This document shows, one piece after another, positions 46,739-57,799 of a stretch of DNA of 64,000 bases. The translations under genes and the position numbers were made by a program. This stretch comes from Hymenopus coronatus (taxonomy: Eukaryota; Arthropoda; Insecta; Mantodea; Hymenopodidae), in the NCBI GenBank assembly GCA_030762935.1, contig CM060883.1, positions 51,172,001 through 51,236,000 of the forward strand. Reading direction: 5' to 3'. Positions within the stretch are counted from its first letter, which is position 1; every line of letters begins with the position of its first letter. The notes beneath the pieces were generated by a model. The model had not been told where the DNA came from. It saw nothing but the letters and a program-made list of their open reading frames with translations, and made no database searches.

Positions 46739-46945
46739 TGATGTTCTCCAGCTGTTCGACAAACGAACATTTTATTCAAAAGATTATTCATTCATTTACA
46801 TTATTAATCAAGATAAACATTAGCAGAATTAGTCTTATTACTAACTTCCTTGTAAGTATAAGGGAAATAAAAAATGCACAGGCTAAAGCGACAGTCTCGT
46901 CATTTAAAAGTCGGTCACTATGTAAAACAATTGAAATTCCAATCT
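46739..46945 (+). mobile_element. Family H fragment, second tandem unit
   Basis: It starts ATGATGTTCTCCAGCTGTTC, with the stem-loop partly deleted, and continues through AATCAAGATAAACATTAGCAG. It is lost at the SINE-2 boundary near 46930. Confidence 0.75.
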
Positions 46946-47283
46946 CCATGGTACGACAGACCACAAGAGACCTAGGCCTACCGCCCGACCGCTGCATCCC
47001 CCATCTCGGCCCAAAGGTGTTATGATGTGTAGTGCAGGAGAGTGGGACGTGATCAGCGCCTCGAGTACCTCACGACCGGTTGATGCGGTCTTCTCGATCT
47101 GGAGCCGCTACTTCTATATCAAGTAGCTACTCAATTGAACCCCCAGAGACCTCGTGAAGATGAGTGCACCCCGGACCAGGTCTCCTAGCAGGGGAAAATT
47201 GCCCACGCCGTTACCGGGAGTCGAACCCAGGTATCCCGCTTGTCAAGCAGCCGCACTACCATCGCGCTAAGGAGATGACCCAA
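46928..47283 (-). mobile_element. SINE-2 copy
   Basis: Minus-strand head TCTCCTTAGCGCGATGGTAG, then GCTTGACAAGCGGGATACCTGGG and B box GGGTTCGACTCCC, which resembles a tRNA-Asp or -Gly sequence. The body shares TTGAGTAGCTACTTGATATAG, GGTCGTGAGGTACTCGAGGCG (in pieces) and the end ...CCATGGAG with the copies at 47.7 and 50.5 kb. It disrupts or abuts a family H fragment. Confidence 0.85.
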
Positions 47284-47715
47284 GGGAATAGTTAGCAACT
47301 ACAATATTTTTAAACAGAACCTTTGTGATAAGTCACCTTATTCTATAGAAGAACGCTTAAATCAATAGCCTAAATCTTTTCTTGTAATGCCAGATAAAGT
47401 GAAGCGATGCAGCCAAGTGAAACCATTTTATGGTTAATGTACATACTCAATATTTTAGAACGTATATCTTATATCAAATTTTGACACTCTTTACGTAAGA
47501 GTAAGGATGTAAACAATGAGAGCCTTTAATATGTCAATGTACCCACATTTTAATCCAAAAATGTATATTTTAATACCAAATTTTGACATTTCGTATACAT
47601 AAGTAAGAATGTAAACACTAAGTGATATGACGCAGAATAAAAGTCAAGTGAAATTTTGTGTGTTTAGTATCTGTAACATTAAATGGACTAGAAAATTAAT
47701 AATATTTTTATACTG
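47284..47715. other. Unassigned AT-rich DNA
   Basis: It contains repeated motifs such as AAATTTTGACA with CGTA[C/T]A nearby (47470-47500 and 47575-47600), and similar wording recurs after 48060. This may be an old local duplication. Confidence 0.35.
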
Positions 47716-47729
47716 TAATGTCAAAAATA

Positions 47730-48050
47730 GCGTTGCTGCTTACCAAGCGGGAGACCTGGGTTCGATCCCCAGTACCGGCGTGGGGATTTTTCCCCCGCTG
47801 GGAGACCTGGCCCGGGGTGCACTCAGCCTCGTAAGGTCCCTGGGGGGCCAATTGAGGAGCTACTTGATGGAGAAGTAGCGGCTCCAGGTCATGAGGACCG
47901 CATTAACCGGCCGGGAGGGACTCGAGGCGCTGACCACGTCTCACCCTCCAATACTGCACCCCATCCATGACGTCTGTAGTGGACCGAGATGGGGGACGCA
48001 GCGGCCGGGCGGTAGGCCAAGGTTCCCCGTGAGCTGTCGTGCCATGGAGT
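47730..48050 (+). mobile_element. SINE-2 copy with perfect 14-bp target duplication
   Basis: TAATGTCAAAAATA occurs at 47716-47729 and again at 48051-48064. The insert begins GCGTTGCTGCTTACCAAGCG, so the first half of the tRNA-like head is missing. It then has GGTTCGATCCCC, GTACCGGCGTGG, and ends GCCATGGAGT. Perfect duplication suggests the youngest SINE-2 insertion here. Confidence 0.92.
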
Positions 48051-48064
48051 TAATGTCAAAAATA

Positions 48065-48981
48065 TGTATACTTTGTATGTGTAGTTATGAGAGCAATAAC
48101 TAACAATTTAGAAACACTTTGACAACATTTCTATGTACATATTTAATATTTTCATGCTCTAAATCTTAACACTAAATTTGGACACCTTTGTATATAAGAC
48201 TGTAGACACTGAATGGAGACAAAGACTGTAAAAGTCAAGTGATATAATGTTTAATACCTGTCTTATGTTTTAATGCACTTGAAAGTTTAATATACTTATT
48301 ATTAGTTGAAATGCGGGAACTTTTAATGTTGTATACTTGGTATATTTAATTTGTATGCTTTGACATGTTCTACGTTCAAGGCCTACTTGGCCATCATGAG
48401 CCTACAGAACGCAATCTAATGTTATATTCCATTGTCATTCGGAAAAACTGAAGACTGCATTGGTTAAACTAGCGGACTGGCGCTTGTTGGCCAGAGCAAC
48501 AAGTATGTACTTGGCAAAGCGGATTCCCCTGTGGGAAAGGGCTCCCTTGAGCATGCAACAGCCATGACACGCGAGGAAAATTAATGCTTCACCTGCACGT
48601 GCGTGTGCAGGCGTACGTGTTCTCTTTTTGAAAGAGAAAGCGTATGAGGAAAAACAACAAAGGCAAAATCGAACAGTCTTGACGGATATCATACTATGTG
48701 CATTTATATTCTAGTACATTGAGCAATTCAAACTGTCTACACCGATGTAAATGTAAAGAGTAATATTGTTAAAAGATGATATTAAACTATATTTTTAATT
48801 GAATTGGTTTTAATAATATTTATAGTTTATTCAAACATCTTATATTAATTATCAACTTTACATATATTTATAAAAGTTAATTTTTATTTTTACAAAGAAA
48901 ATGTAATGTTTTATTTAAACTATATAAATAATTAACAGACTTAGCTGGATGTGCGAGCAGGAATATTCATTTGTTTATTTT
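48065..48981. other. Unassigned AT-rich DNA
   Basis: No gene recognised. The minus ORF at 48435-48692 has no known relatives. Confidence 0.4.
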
Positions 48982-49864
48982 TACTTTCTCTAGTACGTAT
49001 TTACAATGTAACAATGGATGGAGAAGATATTGTATTCCACCTAAAAATTCGACACCCAGATTTCACCGAAAATACACGTTTTAGACCCTCTGAATAAATA
49101 AAAAACAGGCCTTTCTAGAAGCATGTACTTACGTGTGTTTGTCTATATGTGTGCGTGTGTGTGTGTGTGTGTGAGCATAGCTGAAAAATGGTCCGGCTTC
49201 GGTATTAAACACTACCAAAAAAAAAAAATAGCTCATAAAGTAAAAGTCGGTTAAATGCCTTAACTTTGAGTAGTTTAATATGTTCAAAGGATGTGACACT
49301 TTTCACCGATTTTTTTTATTAAAATCGTTCATATGATTTAAGATGTTTGTATAAAAACAAAATGTATATTTGAATTTTTTGGGAGTAGCCTCTGAAGACC
49401 TCTCGTTCTGGGTGACTTTTGTATAGCTTATAAACCGTAAGAGATAGACAAAAACTTACAGCAAAATATGTGGATCTGGTTAAAATACATAACGTATTCC
49501 ATTTAGATTTTCAAGACATTCACCGTTTTCAAGATATACCGAGTTATTGGTTTCAGTTTTTAACTACCTTTACTTTTCAAAAATTCGAAGATATCTTTCT
49601 TTTCGTCTCTCTTTTACTTACTCCTAGCAAGCAAAGATAACCGAATTTGAATTGTTTAACATAGTGATCAGCTTTTAAAATATCTGATTATCGCTTTAGC
49701 CTGTGCATTTCCTCATTTCCCATCTACTTACAAAGAAACAAGTAATAAAGCAAATTCTGGTTATGTTTATTTTGATTAACATGATTTATAAAACAACAAA
49801 CTTTTGTAAAAAAAAATGTATTGTGAAACAGCTAGAAAAAGTCATGTCAATAGAATATATTATA
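48982..49864 (-). mobile_element. Family H copy, full length, H-A-like
   Basis: It runs in reverse from TACTTTCTCTAGTACG to a decayed stem-loop end (ATGTCAATAGAATATATTATA). GAGCATAGCTGAAAAATGG corresponds to the H-A GCTATGCT variant. A (GT)n run lies at 49150-49174. Confidence 0.85.
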
Positions 49865-50516
49865 TTTTTTATTTGTTAATTTTCATGTAATGCCATCATT
49901 AACATCTCAGGTCATATCAACAACCTGGCCTTTGGGACATTTGCTATTGGTAATGGGGTTTTTCGTTTACTGTTGTATTAATAATGGAGTTTGTATTTCA
50001 TTAAATGCACTTTTTTGTTCTTTTATCTTTTAAAGTCACGCATTCACACATTCTAATATCTACTTCCAGATTCTAGAGAGGATATGGAGAATATCTATTG
50101 TTCTTTCTTTCTCTCTTTTTTGCCTTATTCAACGTGCTCCGGGCAGCTTTCAGGGTATGAAGACTATGAAATGGTGATGCAAATAACCCCTAAGGTATCT
50201 GTTATTCACTAAACGCGCGCTTCACTTCTTGCTACCATGATCACAGCATTGAAAACTAAGCAGGAATATAAATTAAGTAAATACATTGTAATGAATTAAT
50301 ATTTCGATATTTTCTATTTCATTTAAGATGTTTTCTAGTTTACATTTGCAGTGAAAGCTTTGTTGTGGTATTTAGCGTCTGCTCTTACTGCATACGATAG
50401 CAAGTCGTTGGAAATTGATTGATTATATATAAAATTAACCAATTAAAGGGAAAGGATATTTTGGGAAATAACCTACGATTTTAATTACCTACGCGGTATT
50501 TCCTTGGTCGTCTACT
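49865..50516. other. Unassigned AT-rich DNA
   Basis: Nothing recognised. Confidence 0.4.
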
Positions 50517-50802
50517 TAGCGTGGTGGTAGCGCGACTGCTTGCCAAGCGGGAGATCTGAGTTCGATTTCCGGTACCGGCGTGTGGAATTTTCCCCCTCGA
50601 GGTCCCTGTGGGGTCAATTGAGGAGCTTCTTGATTGACAAGTAGTGACTCTAGAACGAGAAGACCGCATCAACTGGCTGGTAGAGAGACGCGAGGCGCTA
50701 ATCACGTCTCACCCTCCAGCACTGCACCCCATTCATGACGGATGGGGGACGCAGCGGCCGGACGGCAGGCCAAGGTCCCTTGTGGATTGTCGTGACATGG
50801 AG
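50517..50802 (+). mobile_element. SINE-2 copy with complete tRNA-like head
   Basis: The head GTCGTCTACTTAGCGTGGTG, CTGCTTGCCAAGCGGGAGAT, B box GAGTTCGATTTCC, then GGTACCGGCGTG. The body is co-linear with the other two copies and ends GACATGGAG. The minus ORF at 50481-50705 is only the antisense of this SINE. Confidence 0.88.
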
Positions 50803-50806
50803 ATTT

Positions 50807-50900
50807 CAATGGCATGGTAGCTCAGTGGCAGAACAACCGGCTAGAGATCGGGAGATCCATGGCTCAAAACCCGGCTATGGCTCCACCTATCCAACTCCTG
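50807..50900 (+). mobile_element. tRNA-like sequence next to SINE-2
   Basis: GGCATGGTAGCTCAGTGGCA has the start and A box of a tRNA, and GGCTCAAAACCC stands where a B box should be. The T stem does not pair properly (GG and CATGG against CCCGG) and the acceptor stem is imperfect, so it is a SINE head or a dead tRNA copy rather than a functional gene. Confidence 0.45.
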
Positions 50901-51023
50901 TCCTACTTGTGTGAAAAAACAATTAATCCAATACATTTAAAAGACTGAATGATATCTACGTAGTGTTCAACCTAAATGTACTAGTTGTCAAGGAACCTGT
51001 GCAGATCAATGCAATAAAAGAAA

Positions 51024-51976
51024 TCCTGTGTTACATTCACATGACTTTCTCTACATATATCTAGCAAATCATTGTATTAAGATTATTCTTCTATCTACTC
51101 CAAGCTAATCAAGATAAACGTTAGCAGAAATGGTCTTATACTTGCTTCCTTGAAAGTAGAAAGGAAATAAGGGAATACATTAGGCTAAAACGATAGTCAA
51201 ATCTTTTAAAAGCTGATTGCCTTGTGGTTGAAATCCGTTTCTATGCAGTGCCAGGAGTTTACAACTTTCCGTGTGGGAAAAGTTGTACTTTAAATCTGAA
51301 ATCTAATAAAAACAAGGAATATCTCAGAAATAACAAATTCCACGAAAAAAAAAAGCATTGACAAATTGTGTGTTTTAACGTGATCTACATTTTTTGTGCA
51401 GTAAATTTTTGTCTATCTCTTACGGTTAACAGTTACGCAAAATTCATTCAGAATAAAGAGGTCTTTAAAGGCTATTCCCAGAAAATTCAAGACATACATT
51501 TTAATTGTTGTATAAATATCTTTAATATACGGTACTTTAATCTAAATCGTTAGAGCCATTTCCGAGAAAATCAAAATTTTAGAAACTTTTTTCGTGTAAA
51601 GGCTAGTTTGGGGTGGGCGGATTTCTCAAAATCTTTGTGTCGCACCCCTGGAAGATACTGAACTTAATTACCTAGTTTGGTATTTTACCGAATCTTCGTT
51701 TTAGAGTTACTGTGTTGACGACACACGGACTTTTTTCTAAAAAGGTTTTTTTATACAAGGGACCCTAAACCGTCTATTTTTGGTGAAATATAATATTTAA
51801 GAAGGCACTTAAGAGATAGAGAAACAAACATTAAAGTGTACCAGAATATAAGATATTATCACTCTCTTTCTCCATGGAACTTCAGTGTACAAGGTTTTCC
51901 TGAGTGTTCTCAAATTTTTGGTAGAAATGCAATACTTTCTCTATACACCAAATACATAGTTCGTGTAGAGAAAATA
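51024..51976 (+). mobile_element. Family H copy, H-B, with internal insertion
   Basis: It starts TCCTGTGTTACATTCACATG and ends CGTGTAGAGAAAATA. ACAAGGGACCCTAAAC marks H-B. About 130 bases foreign to the family (roughly 51790-51915) separate GGTGAAAT from the final AAATTTTTGGTAG block. Confidence 0.87.
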
Positions 51977-52906
51977 ATTAGGTCTTTTGAAATAGTTTAT
52001 GTATTGTGTGCTTTTAAACGTAGTTAACTAGCTATACGTTCGCGGTGGAATAAAGAAATCTGGGCTATTGGTAAGATTTGGGGCACTTTGGTTTTATACG
52101 CATGTGGATATTATGTAGACATATTTTAACCACTTGAGCTACTGTGGTACCGTAAGATTGTGTTTCTGAAAATCGTATCTATTACCGGCACATAACTACT
52201 GTGAGAACCAGTGTGTTCACACTGAAAAAGTATACGCATTATGTGTAAGAAAATAGTTTCAACGAGGTACGAAACGGATAATACACAAATTAGCATCCTA
52301 AGATAATCACGTGGTATCATTGCTTTACCAGATTTTCGTTGAATCAGATGAACAATTACTGACAGGAACTTTAGCTTCTTGTGGTGAGGTTCTCAACAAT
52401 CCTAGCATTTTTGGAAGAGTACGAACTTCGTTTCTTCGTAGGTGCAATCTCTGCAGGGAAGCTGCAAGTCGTCACATCGTAAAGTTCCTCAGGTGACCTG
52501 TTGTATTTTATGCTTTGGATACTGTATTATTTCTCGAAGTCTCTTTCTATTTGCCTTTCAAGCAACAATGAAAAGGTAGAATTCACTTTCCTGACTAGTA
52601 CATAGTTCTTAATTCGTTATATATAGGTTCTTGTTTTACTACAGAGGTAGTAAATTGTATTTCATTTCAAGCTCGTTTGATACAGTGATAATATTGTTTT
52701 GTCAATTGTAAACCATGCCTACAATTGTAATGTATTTTATTAACTCCTTCGAGAGGTACGAAGAATTGCACCCCTTCAGTGTTAAATATAATTGTTATGC
52801 TAATCGTACATAGCATTTATTTTATTTGTCTGTACGAATAAGCATATTGAGTAATACAGCAAAATATGAAGGGATCGTTATAAAAAAGTAGACAACATAA
52901 AAAACA
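51977..52906. other. Unassigned DNA
   Basis: The ORF at 52311-52496 ('MVSLLYQIFVESDEQLL...') runs through slightly more balanced sequence but has no recognisable motif. Confidence 0.35.
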
Positions 52907-53630
52907 TCTGATGTGTTCCTACATCTCTGCAAGAAAATATTATTAAAATAATTAAAAAGCTTATGCTTCTATTCCTTTGTTTATATGGACAGCAGTTCAC
53001 AAATTCCTGTATGAGAAAAGTATTAAGTTTTTCAAAGCTGAAAACTAAAAGTAAGGAATATCTTAAAAACGATCAACTCCACGAAAAGAAATGTATTTAA
53101 CAAAAACTGTGTGTTTTAATGTGCTCTACATTTTTTTGTTTATTACGTTTTTGTCTATCTCTTATGGTTTAACAGTTATGCAAAATTCAATAAAAATCAT
53201 CCAGAATACAGAGGTCTTTAGAGGCTATTACCGGAAAATTCAAGATATACATTTTATTTGTCTTTTAAATATCTTTAATATACATTTTAATCAAAATCGT
53301 TAGCCATTTTTGAGAAAATCAACATTTTCGAAAAAGTTCCACGCAAAGGGTAGTTGGTTTGGGGGGGATTTTCTTGAAAATCTTCGTGTCGCATCCTTGG
53401 AAACTACCAAACCTAAATACCAAGTTTGTTTTTAACGGTATTTTCGTTTTTGAGCTATACTGCCCACAGGCACACATACATACATTACATTCATACAGAC
53501 AAACGGACATGTTTTTTGGATTCAGGGGGTCTCAAAACATGTATTTCCAGTGAAATCTCTGCATCGAATTTTTGGGCGCATTATATTAGCTTCTCTATAT
53601 ACTATGTACATAGTACGTGTAGAGAAAGTA
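52907..53630 (+). mobile_element. Family H copy, H-A, internally deleted
   Basis: It starts TCTGATGTGTTCCTACATCT, a deletion that removes the stem-loop's second arm, and ends GTGTAGAGAAAGTA. GGGGGTCTCAAAAC marks H-A. Confidence 0.9.
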
Positions 53631-53944
53631 ATAAATGTATCTATAGAGGCTTGAACCTGGTGTCCATACCTAAACATAGGGCTAAGTAATGTCACTATAC
53701 CTACGCTCCGAAATCTAGGCACCCACGTCACGGTCCACTGTGGTTTGCTCAGTGGCGTGCTAAACCTTAATGCATTTTATGCTGCAGCAAAGAATATAGA
53801 ATCCTTAGCTCATAGGCTCCCTAACTCAAACTGTTCATTTTGAATATCCTCTACAATCCTTAATTTGTGTGGTCGAATTCTGGGACACCCGTAAAATACG
53901 TATAGACTACATTGAAGCATCTTTGTATGCCACATTCGAAAAAA

Positions 53945-54836
53945 TCTGGTATGTTCCATTCACACGAGTTTCTCTATATCTCTGTAACAAATTATTGTTC
54001 AAAGCTTATTCTTCTATCCAGCATACGCTATTCGACATAAACATTATTAGAAACGGTATTATTGCTTAGTTCCTTATAAGTAGGAGTGAACTAAGGGAAT
54101 GCGCTAGGCTAAAGTGATCGTCAAATCTTTTAAAATCTATCGTTATGCAATTGTCTTTGCAAATCGCATCTTTGCTTGGTCAGGAGTTGAACAAAAGAAG
54201 AACGGGCATTTCCTGTCTGATAAAAGTATATATGCTTCACAACTGAAACCAATAACAAGGAATATCTTGTAAACGTATGCCACCACAACAAAACCGTAAA
54301 GCATATAAAGAGTGTCTCTTGGCGAGAACTACATTTTTTGTGTCTTAAGTTTTTGTCTATCTCTTACAGTTTAGCAGTTAAGCAAAATTCGGCAAAATTC
54401 ATCCAGAATTAAAAGGTCTTCAGAGGCCATTCCCAGAAAATTCAAGATATACATTTTATTTGTGATGTAAATAACTTTAATATACAGAATGTTACAAACA
54501 AAATCGTTAGAGCCATTTTTTAGAAAATAAAAATTTCAAACGTGCTTACAAGTAAAGGATAGTTTGTGGTGGGGGGATTTTCTTGAAAATCTTCGTGTTG
54601 CATCCCTGGAAGATACTGAACTTAAATACCAAGTTTGTTAATTAACGGGCTATTCGTTTGTGAGCCATGCTGTCCACAGACAAACACACATACGCAGACC
54701 TTTTTCTAAAAATTATTTTTTTTATTTATGGGGTTCCAAAAGCATGTATTTCCGGTTGAAATTGGGGTATCGACTTTTTGGGTACAATACAATACCTTCT
54801 CTATAGATTACGTACATAGTACGTGTAGAGAAAGTA
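53945..54836 (+). mobile_element. Family H copy, full length, H-A
   Basis: It runs TCTGGTATGTTCCATTCACA to GTGTAGAGAAAGTA, with GCCATGCTGTCCACAG. Confidence 0.92.
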
Positions 54837-55253
54837 AAAAAGCCCATTCTTCCCTGAATGTTCGACCAACTGTTTGGAATGCAACTCATAATTGTGCATA
54901 GCAGTGTTCCGTCACTGGATGGAACGCTTGCTTGTGTGATGCAAACATCAAATCTGAAGAGGTGGGGGTGGGGGGAAGTCAATGGCATTCGGCGACACGC
55001 GGGCCCAAAAATGTCCATGTCATGTAAAGCATTCCCATGCGGATATTTAGTGGGCGTTAATTAATTTTGTGATGACGCCACCTCTAATTTAAAAGAGAAA
55101 ACGTGAAACTTTTCATAGCCAAACGCGAGGTAATTGCTAACGTTTATGAATACATGAGAGAAGAGGCTAAACATATGAATCGGTGTGTGTGCCTCACTTC
55201 AAAAGGTACCGAATTTGAAGCTTGGTTAGGGCGAATTACCCGAATAAGGGTTT
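54837..55253. other. Unassigned DNA
   Basis: No gene recognised. Two H copies in opposite orientation flank it. Confidence 0.4.
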
Positions 55254-56029
55254 TATTTTCTCTAGCATATATGTATCTACGTAAATTACAATAGTAGCCG
55301 CAGAAAGTGCTTTATTGTACCCAAAAATTCTAGGTCAAGATGTCACTGGAAATATATGTTTTGAGGTCCCCTAGTTGTAGAAAAAGATGTGGGTATGTGA
55401 GTTTCTGTGGACAGCATAGCTTTAAAATGAAGAGACCGCTAAAACCCAAATTTGGTGTTCATGTTTAGTGTCTTCCAACAGGATACAAAGATTAAAAAAA
55501 AAAAATCTCCACCACAAACTACCCTTTACATGGAAAACTGTTCGAAAATTTTGCTTTTCTCAAAACTGGCTCTAACCATTTCGATTAAAATATATTAAAG
55601 ATATTCACATCAGAAACAAAATGTATATTTGAATTTTCGGGAGTAGACTTTGAAGAACATAAAAAAATATAGATTCCGTTAAAACATATAATTTATGTCA
55701 TATATGTTTTTCCTAAAGTTGACAGTTTGAGATATTCCTCGTTATTGATTTCAGTTTTAAACTTTCCTCAAACGGGACCACGCAATTGAGATTTTGTTCT
55801 TTTGCATCACATAGTGACCAGCTTTAAAAAAATTGCTTTAGCATAATCGCTTTAGCCTAATGTATGTCCTTATTTCCCTCCTACCTGCAAAAAAAAAAAA
55901 AAAAAGAATAAAGCCAATTCTGTTAATTTTCATCTCGATTAACGCGTCGTAGATAACAGAATAATCTTTTGTAATAATAGTGTGCACTTGGAATAGCTAG
56001 AGACAGTTATGTGAGTGGAGCACATCGGA
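55254..56029 (-). mobile_element. Family H copy, H-A, diverged
   Basis: It runs in reverse from TATTTTCTCTAGCATATATG to GTGGAGCACATCGGA. GACAGCATAGC is H-A. The CA segment is nearly absent. Confidence 0.87.
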
Positions 56030-56032
56030 CTT

Positions 56033-56170
56033 TTTCGGGGTTTTCCATTATCCTAAGAAGACAAATGTTGGGTAATTTAATTTGTATGGACCCCGGGCTC
56101 ATTTGAGTGTATTTTATCCATCGTGCGATATGACCTCCCAGGTCAACGGACATTAAAATAAATACATAGA
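56033..56170 (+). mobile_element. SINE-like tail family SINE-5, copy 2
   Basis: Counterpart of 39300-39478, with TTTTCCATTATCCTAAGAAG, GGACCCCGGGCTC, CGATATGACCTCCCAGGT and an AAATAAATA tail. It starts within 3-4 bases of the stem-loop end of a family H copy. Confidence 0.55.
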
Positions 56171-56740
56171 TCTGAGCTTTTCAAAGAAATCCAAGAACTA
56201 GAAGAAAGAGTTTCTGCAGCCACTAACATATTGTACAATTCTGTTCACATTAAGAAGAATAAATTTCCTTTGGCACTCCTATAAAAGACAATGTCCCAAT
56301 AAGAGTAGAAAATTTATGAAATATTTTCAAATGGAAGAAAGAATTGAAGCGAATGGAATGGATACCACTGATGAGAATATTGACACTGTTAGAGACTCCA
56401 CAGATGGCGAAGATAAGACAGACATAAAAGAATTTAAATGTGACAGAAAACTAAACTATTCTTTAAAGTATTGCAATGTGTTGTGTGGGACTGAAATCAT
56501 CGCTGAAACTGTACTGTTTAATATGCAAGTGACTGAACTAATTCTCTGTATAGAGACATTTGAAATAAACATTCAAGTACGACTTTAAAGGGTTCTTTAA
56601 TCACAATCAGTGTTGCCAACACATGATTAATCAACACCCAAAAGACCGTCAAAATTGGAAATTTCCGCATTTTCTAATAAAATTAGAAATTAAAATTCAA
56701 GATCAGCACGAGAGAACGTAGGCTTTCACGGCCGGAGTCA
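56171..56740. other. Unassigned DNA with an acidic ORF
   Basis: The ORF at 56316-56588 opens with a Glu/Asp-rich stretch (residues 5-40) and then a hydrophobic segment. The preceding bases in another frame read 'ELFKEIQELEERVSAATN', helix-like. There is no family resemblance, so it is either a transposon-gene relic or noise. Confidence 0.35.
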
Positions 56741-56926
56741 ATATAACTAGGAGTTATTTCCGGGCTGTTTTGCCGTGATCTGCTGGAGTAAGATGCTCTA
56801 GACCTTCTCCGAGGAAACTTCGACCTCACCACTGAAGATGACCACCGCAGTTGTGGACGAAACATCTGGAACATTTTACTCTAACAGACCACGGCATAGG
56901 AGCCCGAAAATAACTCCTAGTTATAT
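56741..56926. mobile_element. Fold-back element with 51-base inverted arms
   Basis: The left arm 56741-56791 starts ATATAACTAGGAGTTATTTC. The right arm 56876-56926 ends AAATAACTCCTAGTTATAT. They are near-perfect reverse complements over about 51 bases with a few mismatches and a small gap. The loop holds GAAGATGACCACCGCAGTTG and GACGAAACATCTGGAAC, a phrase also typical of dispersed repeats. Small size and long arms suggest a MITE. It lies next to the broken end of the coding relic on its right. Confidence 0.8.
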
Positions 56927-56934
56927 CAAGGTCA

Positions 56935-57255
56935 CCAATTTGGAAACATTCCTTGGTTACATCTGTAAGATGATCAAGGGATCTAATTGCACAGTGATTA
57001 ACTCCAAACAATTTAAGAGCAGCTTCTGCAGCTGCACGTTCATACCTATATTTGATAGGTTGAAATGCCAATTTTGACTGTCCAGTTGAAAAGGGTTCAG
57101 CTGCTTTTAAATGTTTCTTACTTTTTTTCATGAAGAGTGCATATTCTCGTTGCATCCGCTCATTACTTGGATTCCCGGGTATCTCTAACAATCATTCCTT
57201 TAATTGTTCATTGTTTAACCATTCTTTTCTAAAATGTCGCATATACCGTTTAGCC
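56935..57255 (-). pseudogene. BED-finger / hAT-like protein relic
   Basis: On the minus strand, through one in-frame TGA near 57195, the frame reads 'YMRHFRKEWLNNEQLKE', 'LEIPGNPSNERMQREYALF', 'MKKSKKHLKAAEPF' and 'ERAAAEAALKLFGVNHCAI' followed by 'LDHLTDVTKECF'. This order resembles proteins of the BED-finger/hAT-transposase-derived class: an F-x2-EW-x-W-like opening, a Lys-rich helix, then the E-x2-L-x-F...H-x-I-x3-DHL...F motif before the RNase H-like core. The zinc ligands of the finger are mostly gone. The reading stops at the fold-back element at 56926. Superfamily is inferred from motif order only. Confidence 0.5.
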
Positions 57256-57490
57256 TTCTGTTCAATAAGACAATTTAAAATTAAGACAAGACGTTATAAA
57301 GTAACTGTTAAAACATGCTTTGCAGATACAAAAAGATTTGCATTCGTGAGTGTTTCTAAAAAAAAAAAAAAAAGCCAATAATAACATTGATTAAAAATAG
57401 AGAAAGCGCACAATGTGCATTTTATAAAGTGATTGACAATGATTCACATCAGTAATTTATATGGAGTTGTCTTTTTCAGTAATTTTCACA

Positions 57491-57790
57491 CTAAGCCGTT
57501 AAATATAGTCTCTCTTCTGACACTATGGCATGGCAGCGGTCGCAATGCTTCGAGCACAGCTCACAGATGCACTGGGAATCTGGTTCATGGCGATTCTTGT
57601 TCCTGCATAGTTTATGATGTGCCATTCTTGTCGCAAGATGTCCGAGATCGTACTCTGCCCGTCTCCACTCTGTTGTCATTGCGTCTCTGGAGCAGAATTC
57701 AATCCAGATTTGATGTTTCTTTCCTCTCAGTTCCTCTATTATGGCGCTGTAAGCATCCGTGGACTGAAGGTGTAGATGTTGTCGTAGGTC
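57491..57790 (-). CDS. Uncharacterised Cys/His-rich ORF
   Basis: An open minus frame of about 100 codons with charged N-terminal helices and a C-terminal cluster 'HHKLCRNKNRHEPDSQC' followed by C-x-C-x2-C-x3-H-C-x2-C spacing. That might bind zinc. I do not recognise the family. It ends just outside the left end of the mariner at 57800. It could be a piece of host exon or of another transposon. No start context or splice site supports expression. Confidence 0.3.
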   Translation of the reverse strand, partial: DLRQHLHLQSTDAYSAIIEELRGKKHQIWIEFCSRDAMTTEWRRAEYDLGHLATRMAHHKLCRNKNRHEPDSQCICELCSKHCDRCHAIVSEERLYLTA

Positions 57791-57799
57791 TTTAATGTA

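Noticed and set aside
50807..50900. Possible functional tRNA
   Set aside because: The T stem and acceptor stem do not pair well enough, and it sits directly behind a SINE-2.
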